Positions 57,692 through 64,000 of a stretch of 64,000 nt of DNA are shown piece after piece. The notes beneath the pieces are model-generated. The model had not been told where the DNA came from. It was given only the letters and a program-made list of their open reading frames with translations, and made no database searches. This stretch comes from Saccharopolyspora_C sp047200635 (GTDB lineage Bacteria > Actinomycetota > Actinomycetes > Mycobacteriales > Pseudonocardiaceae). Position 1 is the first letter of the stretch, and each line of letters begins with the position of its first letter. The stretch lies in assembly GCF_047200635.1 (NCBI RefSeq), contig NZ_JBJZOI010000017.1:90101-154100 (forward strand). Reading direction: 5' to 3'. The translations under genes were made by a program, and so were the position numbers.

Positions 57692-58429
57692 TCAGCCCTC
57701 GTCGCGCTCGGCGGTCCGCTCGGTGAGCATCGCGTTCACGCGCGTCAGCACGTCGAGCTGGGCCTCGTTGTAGACCTCGTGCATGGCCTGCCCGACGACC
57801 GACCAGGCGTAGTGCTCCCCGCGCGGCGTCTTCGCCAGCGGGCTCGCCAGCACCGGGTGCTTCGAGTAGCTCTCCCGGATCAGCGGGACGAACAGCTCGG
57901 CGAGCCGCTGCCGGACCTCCTCCGGCGCGTCCGGTTCCAGCTGGTCGAACTCTGTCTCCGCCGGGACGCGGGGTATCGAGTGCAGCTCCTTCATCGCCTG
58001 CATCGCCTCCTCGCCGAACAGGCGCGAGGACACCAGGAGCAGCGAGCGCTCGGCGTCGGTGGTCTCGTCGACGACCGAGACCAGCTCCGAGGGCAGCTCG
58101 ACCCGCGAGCGGTCCCGCAGGATCACGGCCAGCTCTTCGCGAACCCGCTGCTGGCGCTCGATGCTCGCCGCCAGCTCCGCGTCCAGCTGGCGCAGCGCCT
58201 GCTCGGTCGTCTCACCGGATCCCTCCATCGCGGAGATGTCCGACAGGGCCACCCCGAGGTCGACCAGCCGCCGGATCCGCAGCAACCGGATCAGGTGCCC
58301 GATCTTGTACTGCTTGTAGCCGTTCGAGGCGCGCTCCGGCTCCGGCAGCAGACCGATCGCGTGGTAGTGCCGGACCGTCTTCAACGTCGTGCCCGCGAGC
58401 TCGGCCAGCTCGCGCGTGCTCCACCCCAC
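57692..58429 (-). CDS. MerR-family regulator, paralogue B
   Basis: A 245-residue MerR protein (GWSTRELAELAGTTLKTVRHYHAIGLLPEPERASNGYKQYKIGHLIRLL). It shares its wing and long C-terminal helices with the regulator at 38211. It is the second gene after the DUF4177 gene at 58445 (15 bp apart), and both run from the 19-bp-spacer promoter at 58685-58715. GTG start. The ligand is unknown; the large helical domain might bind a hydrophobic compound. Confidence 0.87.
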   Translation of the reverse strand: MGWSTRELAELAGTTLKTVRHYHAIGLLPEPERASNGYKQYKIGHLIRLLRIRRLVDLGVALSDISAMEGSGETTEQALRQLDAELAASIERQQRVREELAVILRDRSRVELPSELVSVVDETTDAERSLLLVSSRLFGEEAMQAMKELHSIPRVPAETEFDQLEPDAPEEVRQRLAELFVPLIRESYSKHPVLASPLAKTPRGEHYAWSVVGQAMHEVYNEAQLDVLTRVNAMLTERTAERDEG

Positions 58430-58444
58430 TGCTCGCGCTCCTTC

Positions 58445-58633
58445 TCAGCCGCGCGGGCGCTTGAGGATGACGCCCACCTCGACGGTGTGCCCGGTGCCGA
58501 TCGTGGGTGTCAGAGTCCCGACCACTTCCCACCCCTCGGCGCCGAACCGGTCGAGCTCCGCGCCGATCTTGTCGTAGTCGAAGCCCTTCCAGCCCTGCTG
58601 GTAGGTCGCGACCTTGTGCTCCCACGTGGCCAT
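58445..58633 (-). CDS. DUF4177 small protein
   Basis: A 62-residue protein (WEHKVATYQQGWKGFDYDKIGAELDRFGAEGWEVVGTLTP) with the DUF4177 signature GxEGWE; function unknown. I start at ATG 58633, after GGAGAGGAG; longer frames to 58693 would run into the promoter. It is co-transcribed with MerR paralogue B. Confidence 0.8.
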   Translation of the reverse strand: MATWEHKVATYQQGWKGFDYDKIGAELDRFGAEGWEVVGTLTPTIGTGHTVEVGVILKRPRG

Positions 58634-58684
58634 TCGCCGACTCCTCTCCGGTCCGGCCCGGTGCTTCCGGGCTCGTGCGCGAAG

Positions 58685-58715
58685 AGCACACACCGTGCCC
58701 CCGGGGCACAGTCAA
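58685..58715 (-). promoter_or_regulatory. MerR-type promoter with 19-bp spacer, paralogue B
   Basis: Minus strand: TTGACT (58715-58710), 19-bp spacer, TGTGCT (58690-58685). The spacer holds the 15-bp palindrome GTGCCCC-C-GGGGCAC (58695-58709). Shared bases with the paralogue A promoter (CACACC-TGCC...GGCA...GTCAAGC) suggest common ancestry and possibly cross-binding. Confidence 0.7.
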
Positions 58716-58740
58716 GCAGCGATGCCCGGAGGGCACGCGA

Positions 58741-58776
58741 CGCTGCGCCCGCCCCCGGGTGGGGGCGGGCGCAGCG
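58741..58776 (-). terminator. Strong terminator hairpin after asnB
   Basis: CGCTGCGCCCGCCCCC (58741-58756) and its exact complement (58761-58776) form a perfect 16-bp stem with a GGGT loop, 10 nt past the asnB stop. Confidence 0.75.
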
Positions 58777-58785
58777 GGCCCGAGA

Positions 58786-60615
58786 TCAGGCGATCTTCAG
58801 GGTGGGATTGCGCTGGTCGAGCCAGGTGGCGACGTCGAGAGCGCGCTCGACTCCCTGGCGCTGCTGGTTGGTGATGGTCCGCCCGTCGGCCTCCGTGGCG
58901 GCCTTGAGCTGGGTCACGTCGTAGAACTCCAGCACCCGGTGGTCCGAGGAGATCAGTTCGGCCGCCTGGGACTGGATCGCGGTCAGGTAGTTCGGGTCGA
59001 AGCTGCCCGGGTAGCCGCTCTTCTTCCGGTTCGCCACCGATTCCGGCAGCGTGTCGCGGGTGGCTCCGCGCAGGATGCTCTTCTCCCGCCCGTCGAAGGT
59101 CTTCAGCGCCCACGGGGTGTTGAACACGTACTGCACGAGCCGGTGGTCGCAGAACGGCACCCGGACCTCCAGCCCGACCGCCATGCTCATCCGGTCCTTG
59201 CGGTCCAGCAGCGTCTGCACCATGCGCGTCAGGTGCAGGTAGCAGACCTGCCGCATCCGCTTCTCCAGCCCGGTCTCCCCGTCCTTGAGCGGAACTTCGG
59301 TGAGCGCCGAGGCGTAGTGGTCACCGATGTAGGAGGACAGGTCCAGCCGCTCGCCCAACGCGGGGTCGAGCATCCCGGAGGGGCTCAGCGGCGAGTCCAC
59401 CAGCCACGGGAACGTCTCGGCGCGGCGGTGCCGGTCGTCGTGGAACCACGGGTAGCCGCCGAAGATCTCGTCCGCCGACTCCCCGGACAGCGCCACGGTG
59501 GACTGCTGCCGGATCGCCTTGAACAGCAGGTACAGCGAGTTGTCCCGGTCACCGAGCCCGATCGGCAGGTCCCGGGACCCGACGGCCGCGGCCCGCACGG
59601 CCGGGTCCGAGAGGGCGGCGCCGTCGAGCACGATGTCCTCGTGGTCGCTGCGGACGTGCTCGGCGACCGCGTGCACGAACGGCGTGTCCTGGGTCGGGGA
59701 CACGTCGATGGCGCGGAAGTTCTCGGCCTGGTTGGGGAAGTCGACGGCGAAGCTGCGCACGGTCTCCCCGCGCTCACCCAGCTGCAGGGCCGCGATCGCG
59801 GTCATCGCGGAGGAGTCGAGCCCGCCGGACAGCAGCGTGCAGCGGGGTACGTCGGCGACGAGCTGGCGGGCGATGATGTCGTCGAGCAGGCCGCGCACGT
59901 GCGCGACCGTGGCCTCCTGGTCGTCGGTGTGCTCGGTGGCCTCGAGGCGCCAGTAGCAGCGCTCGCGCAGGCCGGCGCGGTCGGCGATGGCGAGGTGGCC
60001 GGGGCGCAGCTCGCGCATCCCCTCCCAGCCCGCGTGGCCGGGGGTCTTGGCGAAGGAGAAGATCTCCCGCAGCCCGTCGAGTCCGATCACGGCCTCGGCC
60101 GCGGGGTTGGCCAGGATCGCCTTGGGCTCCGAGCCGAACAGCACGCCGTCGGCGGTCTCGTAGAAGTAGAACGGCTTGATGCCCATCCGGTCGCGGATCA
60201 TGACGAGCTTCTCGGTGCGCTCGTCCCAGATCGCGAAGGCGTACATCCCGTTGAGCTCGTCGGCCAGCGCCTCACCCCACTCCAGGTAGCCGCGCAGCAC
60301 GACCTCGGTGTCGGAGTCGGTGTCGAAGCGGTGCCCTCGGCGGCGCAGCTCGGCGCGGAGCTCGGTGAAGTTGTAGGCCTCGCCGGAGTAGACCATCACC
60401 ACGGGCCCGTCGGGCGTGTCCACCTTCATCGGCTGAGCACCACCGGGCAGGTCGATCACCGCGAGGCGGCGGTGCCCCAGCGCGGCGTGGGGCGCCGTCC
60501 AGCTGCCCGCGGCGTCCGGGCCGCGGCAGGACATCGTCTCCGTCATCTCGTCCAGCACTCGGTTCTGGGTGTGCAGATCGCGCCCGTAGGAGACCCAACC
60601 CGTGATGCCGCACAT
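58786..60615 (-). CDS. asnB: Asparagine synthetase, glutamine-hydrolysing
   Basis: The 609-residue enzyme makes asparagine from aspartate, glutamine and ATP. The N-terminal nucleophile Cys2 in MCGITGWV and the Ntn glutaminase motifs (SCRGPDAAG, LGHRRLAVID, YNFTELRAEL) occupy residues 1-215. The synthetase half has the PP-loop LLSGGLDSSAMT near residue 265, SGESADEIFGGYPWF and GLEVRVPFCDHRLVQYVF. It fits the actinobacterial housekeeping AsnB length. An amidating enzyme of a natural-product cluster would look alike, but no such cluster is adjacent. Confidence 0.92.
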   Translation of the reverse strand: MCGITGWVSYGRDLHTQNRVLDEMTETMSCRGPDAAGSWTAPHAALGHRRLAVIDLPGGAQPMKVDTPDGPVVMVYSGEAYNFTELRAELRRRGHRFDTDSDTEVVLRGYLEWGEALADELNGMYAFAIWDERTEKLVMIRDRMGIKPFYFYETADGVLFGSEPKAILANPAAEAVIGLDGLREIFSFAKTPGHAGWEGMRELRPGHLAIADRAGLRERCYWRLEATEHTDDQEATVAHVRGLLDDIIARQLVADVPRCTLLSGGLDSSAMTAIAALQLGERGETVRSFAVDFPNQAENFRAIDVSPTQDTPFVHAVAEHVRSDHEDIVLDGAALSDPAVRAAAVGSRDLPIGLGDRDNSLYLLFKAIRQQSTVALSGESADEIFGGYPWFHDDRHRRAETFPWLVDSPLSPSGMLDPALGERLDLSSYIGDHYASALTEVPLKDGETGLEKRMRQVCYLHLTRMVQTLLDRKDRMSMAVGLEVRVPFCDHRLVQYVFNTPWALKTFDGREKSILRGATRDTLPESVANRKKSGYPGSFDPNYLTAIQSQAAELISSDHRVLEFYDVTQLKAATEADGRTITNQQRQGVERALDVATWLDQRNPTLKIA

Positions 60616-60968
60616 ACGACCACCTCAAACCAGGTAGATAGCTTGGCGAACTAATGAAATCGGTTGAACGCTATCCCTCGAGGTTCTTGATCAATAAGGA
60701 GCAGAAGTGTGACGGGATGTGATGTTGCCCATACGTTTCGAACGTGAACTCCCGGCACCGCGACGCCTCTACCAGCACGAATGCCGACCGTTCCCGGAAG
60801 CCGCGAAGCCACCGATCACCGATCGTCACCGGCTCGCGCATCCGTGGCGGCTCCCCGCCGCTGACCCGCGACCTCACCCGGGCGCGGAATCCACGCCCGC
60901 CCGCGATTTCTTGAGAAATCGCGGGGGGGCGGATCGCTCGGGGGGCGTAGAGCGGCGGGCGGGGCCGG
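60616..60968. other. Intergenic region, 353 bp, unusually AT-rich on its left side
   Basis: The first 110 bases upstream of asnB are the most AT-rich stretch in this part of the window and probably contain its promoter (for example TATCTA at 60640-60635 on the minus strand). I could not fix a -35 box. The right part has the terminator of the SulP gene. I see no convincing gene. Confidence 0.5.
60901..60924 (-). terminator. Terminator-like hairpin after the SulP gene
   Basis: CCGCGATTTCT (60901-60911) and AGAAATCGCGG (60914-60924) form a perfect 11-bp stem with a 2-base loop, flanked by C- and G-runs, 45 bp beyond the SulP stop. Confidence 0.6.
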
Positions 60969-62465
60969 TCAGTGGCCCGCCGCGAGCTCGCCGCTGAGCC
61001 GCTCGTGCATCGTGGCGCTGCGCTCGTCGAGCCCGGTGATCTCGACCTGCTTGCCCCGGGACTCGTACTTCGTGGTGATCGCGTCGAGGGCGGCCACGCT
61101 GGAGGCGTCCCAGATGCGGGCCCCGGAGAGGTCGATGGTGACGCTCCCGGGGTCGCCGGCGTAGTCGAACTGCGAGACCAGGTCGTTGCTGGAGGCGAAG
61201 AACAGCTCGCCGTGCACCGCGTAGACCACGTGTCGCCCCTCGGGATCGGTGACCGCGCTGACCCGCACCAGGTGCGCGACCCGCCGGGCGAAGATGACCA
61301 TCGCGGTGATCGTCCCGACCACGACGCCGATGGCGAGGTTGTCGGTGGCCACCACGACCGCCACGGTCACCACCATCACGACGATCTCCCCTGCGGGCAT
61401 CCGCTTCAGCGTCGCGGGCGCGACGCTGTGCCAGTCGAAGGTGCCGAAGGCGACCAGCACCATGACGGCGACGAGCACCGCCATCGGCATCCGCGAGACG
61501 ACCGGACCGAACACCAGGCACAGCACCATGAGGAAGACCCCGGCCAGGAAGGTCGACAGCCGGGTGCGGGACCCCGCGGTCCGCACGTTGATCATGGTCT
61601 GGCCGATCATGGCGCAACCGCCCATGCCGCCGAAGAACCCGGTGACGATGTTGGCGACGCCCTGCCCGATGGACTCCCGGGTCTTGTCCGAGCGCGTGTC
61701 GGTGATGTCGTCCACGAGCTTCGCGGTCATCAGCGACTCCATCAGCCCCACCAGCGCGAAGGCCAGCGCGTACGGGGCGATGATCCGCAGGGTTTCCAGC
61801 GTGAGCGGGACGTCCGGCAGCCCGGGCACCGGCAGCGAGCCGGGCAGGACGCCCTTGTCCCCCACCGTCGGCACGGCGATCCCGGCCGCGATGGTGGTGG
61901 CGGTCAGCGCCGCGATCGCCACCAGCGGGGCGGGGATCACCTTGGTGAGCCTGGGGAACAGCACCATGATCGCGATCCCGGCGACGAACAGCGGATACAC
62001 CGCCCACGGCACGCCGATCAGCTCCGGCACCTGCGCGGTGAAGATCAGGATGGCCAGCGCGTTGACGAAGCCGACCATGACGCTGCGCGGCACGAAGCGC
62101 ATCAGCTTCGCCACCCCGAGCGAGCCCAGCGCCACCTGGATGAGCCCGCCCAGGATGACGGTGGCGACGAGGAAGCCGAGCCCGTGCTCCCGGCTGATCG
62201 GCGCCACCACCAGCGCGATCGCGCCGGTCGCCGCGGAGATCATCGCGGGCCGCCCGCCGACGATCGAGATCACCACGGCCATCGTGAACGAGGCGAACAA
62301 CCCGACGCTCGGGTCGACGCCGGCGATGATGGAGAACGAGATGGCCTCGGGGATGAGGGCCAGCGCCACGACCAGCCCGCCGAGGATCTCGGTGCGGGCG
62401 ACCTTCGGCGAGAGCCACGCGGGGCGCTCCGGGCGCAGGCGCGCCAGGACTGCGGAGTTCGACAT
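60969..62465 (-). CDS. SulP-family anion transporter with STAS domain
   Basis: A 498-residue carrier. The transport domain (about 25-385) begins LSPKVARTEILGGLVVALALIPEAISFSIIAGVDP, the SulP signature, and contains NVRTAGSRTRLSTFLAGVFL. The C-terminal STAS domain (about 395-490) has DLSGARIWDASSVAALDAI. It would take up sulfate, bicarbonate or a similar anion; the family does not fix which. ATG start. The small MerR gene lies upstream on the same strand. Confidence 0.9.
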   Translation of the reverse strand: MSNSAVLARLRPERPAWLSPKVARTEILGGLVVALALIPEAISFSIIAGVDPSVGLFASFTMAVVISIVGGRPAMISAATGAIALVVAPISREHGLGFLVATVILGGLIQVALGSLGVAKLMRFVPRSVMVGFVNALAILIFTAQVPELIGVPWAVYPLFVAGIAIMVLFPRLTKVIPAPLVAIAALTATTIAAGIAVPTVGDKGVLPGSLPVPGLPDVPLTLETLRIIAPYALAFALVGLMESLMTAKLVDDITDTRSDKTRESIGQGVANIVTGFFGGMGGCAMIGQTMINVRTAGSRTRLSTFLAGVFLMVLCLVFGPVVSRMPMAVLVAVMVLVAFGTFDWHSVAPATLKRMPAGEIVVMVVTVAVVVATDNLAIGVVVGTITAMVIFARRVAHLVRVSAVTDPEGRHVVYAVHGELFFASSNDLVSQFDYAGDPGSVTIDLSGARIWDASSVAALDAITTKYESRGKQVEITGLDERSATMHERLSGELAAGH

Positions 62466-62629
62466 GATCGACCAGACGTGCTCGGGCGCTGCGCGGACGC
62501 GCGGCGGGACGGGAGGGGGCTGGAGCGCGGCGCGGAGGGCGGCGGCGACCTCCCGGCGGGCAACTCTTCCCTTACGTTAGACGAGACATGCTCGCCGACC
62601 GCACCCCTCCAGCGCCGGTGAGGCTCAGA

Positions 62630-63004
62630 TCACGCCCGCTGATGCGCGCGCAGGGTCTCGGCGAAGTCCTCGGCGATGCGCAGCTTGGCGCGCAGCTTCG
62701 CGCACGCCTCCTCCGCGTTCGCGGTGAACTCGGCCAGTCGCCCCGCCGGATCGGCGATCTCGGGATCGCCGGGCTGCGGGTCCAGGATCGCCAGCAGCTC
62801 GCCCATCTCGTCGAGCTGGAAGCCCAGCGGCTTCATCCGCATGATCAGCCGGAGCCGGTCGACGTCGGGATCGGTGTAGAGGCGGAAACCGCCGGGGCTG
62901 CGGTCGCTGGGGACCGCGAGGCCGACCTCCTCGTAGTACCGGATCGTCCGCAGCGACAGCCCAGTGCGCTCGGCGACTTCGCCGATCTGCATCCGCTCGC
63001 CCAA
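62630..63004 (-). CDS. Small MerR-family regulator
   Basis: The 124-residue protein has MQIGEVAERTGLSLRTIRYYEEVGLAVPSDRSPGGFRLYTDPDVDRLRLIMRMKPLGFQLDEM, a standard MerR N-terminus, then a short dimerisation helix. No metal-binding cysteines are seen, so metals are unlikely. The TTG at 63004 has GGAGGAAGGA upstream and is the probable start; ATG 62992 is an alternative. It lies between the SDR gene and the SulP gene on the same strand and may control one of them. Confidence 0.87.
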   Translation of the reverse strand: MGERMQIGEVAERTGLSLRTIRYYEEVGLAVPSDRSPGGFRLYTDPDVDRLRLIMRMKPLGFQLDEMGELLAILDPQPGDPEIADPAGRLAEFTANAEEACAKLRAKLRIAEDFAETLRAHQRA

Positions 63005-63035
63005 TCCGGTTCCTTCCTCCGCTGCCCGCCGCCGA

Positions 63036-63048
63036 AGTGTCCGACACT
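63036..63048. promoter_or_regulatory. Palindrome upstream of the small MerR gene
   Basis: AGTGTC-C-GACACT is a perfect 13-bp dyad 32 bp upstream of the TTG start, in the position of an autoregulatory site. Confidence 0.45.
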
Positions 63049-63240
63049 ACCGGCCGGAGGGCTCGGCGCCGCCCGGGCTCCGGGCCGGTCCGGCGGGTCG
63101 CGCGGGGAGTGGTGAGCGCGGTGCACGCGACGTCTCGCCGGCCGCCCGGAACCTCGCCGACCAGCCCGACCGTCGCCGGCCGGGCCCGCCGGACCTCGGC
63201 GCGGGGGACGGGTTCTCCCCCCGCCGCGCGGAGCACCGGG

Positions 63241-63993
63241 TCAGACGATGCCGCCGTTGGCGCGGACGACCTGGCCGTTGACCCAGTGCCCGTCCGGGGA
63301 AGCCAGGAACGCCACGACCCGCGCGATGTCCTCGGGCTCACCGAGGCGTTCCAGCGGCGGCTGGGCGGCGAGGCGCTGCACGGTCGCTTCGTCCTTGCCC
63401 TCCAGGAACAGCGCGGTCGCGGTCGGCCCCGGTGCCACGGCGTTGACGGTGACGTCCCGGCCGCGCAGCTCGCGGGCGAGGATCATCGTGAGCGCCTCGA
63501 CCGCCGCTTTGCTGGCGGCGTAAGGGCCGTAGCTGGGGAATCGCAGGCCCACCACGGAGGTCGAGAAGGTGACCAGCGAGCCGCCGGACGCCAGCCGCCG
63601 GGCCGCCTCCCGGGCCACGGCGAAGGTGCCGCGGACGTTGGTGCGGTGCAGCGCGTCGAGGTCGTCGAGGTCGAGTTCCGCGATGGTCGAGAGCATCATC
63701 CGCCCGGCGGCGTGCACGACGACGTCGACCCGCCCGAACTCGCGCTCGGCGGTGTCGAACAGCTCGCCGACCGCGGTCTCGTCGGCCACGTCGGCGCAGG
63801 CGGCGACTGCCCGGCCACCAGCGGCGGTGATCTCGGCGACGACGGCGTCGGCGTCGCCCCGGCCCGCTCCGCAGCCGACGACGACGGGATCTCCGGCGGC
63901 CGCCAGCCGGCGGGCGACCGCGCGGCCGATGCCCCGGGAGCCACCGGTGACGATCGCGACTCGGGAAGCGCGGGTGGTGTCGTTCGTTGTCAT
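63241..63993 (-). CDS. SDR-family NAD(P)-dependent oxidoreductase
   Basis: The 250-residue classical SDR has the cofactor motif VTGGSRGIGRAVARRL, VVHAAGRM, the catalytic Ser and YAASK (in FPSYGPYAASKAAVEAL) and the C-terminal GHWVNGQVVRANGGIV. The sequence resembles FabG-type ketoacyl reductases used in secondary redox reactions; the substrate is not evident. It is complete, from the ATG at 63993 to the TGA at 63241. Confidence 0.9.
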   Translation of the reverse strand: MTTNDTTRASRVAIVTGGSRGIGRAVARRLAAAGDPVVVGCGAGRGDADAVVAEITAAGGRAVAACADVADETAVGELFDTAEREFGRVDVVVHAAGRMMLSTIAELDLDDLDALHRTNVRGTFAVAREAARRLASGGSLVTFSTSVVGLRFPSYGPYAASKAAVEALTMILARELRGRDVTVNAVAPGPTATALFLEGKDEATVQRLAAQPPLERLGEPEDIARVVAFLASPDGHWVNGQVVRANGGIV

Positions 63994-64000
63994 GCCCCGA

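Noticed and set aside
58507..60654. A 715-codon plus-strand open frame opposite asnB
   Set aside because: It has no recognisable motif and is explained by the codon bias of asnB on the other strand.
60719..60997. A 92-codon plus-strand open frame between asnB and the SulP gene
   Set aside because: No ribosome-binding site, no family similarity, and it runs into the antisense end of the SulP gene and its terminator.

Overview
The window is very GC-rich (about 70-75 percent), with strong G/C bias at third codon positions, short intergenic gaps and many GTG starts. Together with a type VII (ESX) secretion substrate pair, a LysX-type lysyltransferase/lysyl-tRNA synthetase fusion, a snapalysin, a CGNR zinc-finger regulator and PadR/HAAS, IclR, GntR, TetR and MerR regulators, this points to a high-GC actinomycete, probably a member of the Pseudonocardiales such as Saccharopolyspora (inference only). 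It looks like a chromosome arm rich in accessory metabolism. I see no rRNA or tRNA gene, CRISPR array, transposase, integrase or prophage.

Layout. 0-19 kb: the end of an unrecognised gene, an Hsp70-like protein fused through a membrane helix to an ectodomain, a LysR/aldehyde-dehydrogenase pair, a DUF4190 membrane protein, an ESX-type pair, an APC permease, a LysX homologue with an eroded synthetase domain, a snapalysin, a CGNR regulator divergent from a dehalogenase-like hydrolase, ACC deaminase and an MFS exporter. 18.8-27 kb: an IclR regulator divergent from a catabolic operon (isocitrate-lyase-family lyase, two aconitase-family subunits, MHS importer, flavin dehydrogenase, acyl-CoA ligase) that reads as uptake, desaturation, hydration, cleavage and activation of an unknown substituted dicarboxylate. 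27-29.7 kb: PadR/HAAS pair, NlpC/P60 hydrolase and a small secreted protein.

30-38.2 kb: a two-component system surrounded by a membrane molybdopterin oxidoreductase, a small membrane protein, an epimerase, a methyltransferase, two nucleotide-diphosphosugar-type transferases and a multi-spanning membrane protein. A 17-bp motif, TTAC-N7-TGAC, occurs five times, always in front of these genes. Three copies end exactly 51 nt before a start codon, and several of the genes appear leaderless. This looks like one regulon controlled by the local response regulator and is the most striking undescribed system here.

38.2-42.3 kb: a MerR regulator with a 19-bp-spacer promoter, an NTF2-like protein, a GT39-type membrane glycosyltransferase and a VTT/DedA-like membrane protein. 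42.5-56.4 kb: a catabolic island with two divergent operons around a GntR regulator (NCS1 permease, flavin reductase, RibBA-like protein, SnoaL-like protein and an unknown protein on one side; luciferase-like monooxygenase, two DUF1185 proteins, alpha/beta hydrolase and aldehyde dehydrogenase on the other). A TetR regulator and a three-subunit PaoABC-type molybdenum hydroxylase follow. It suggests flavin-dependent ring opening of an imported heterocycle with aldehyde oxidation. 56.7-64 kb: a SAM methyltransferase, a second MerR paralogue with the same promoter architecture and a DUF4177 partner, asparagine synthetase, a SulP transporter, a small MerR regulator and an SDR oxidoreductase.
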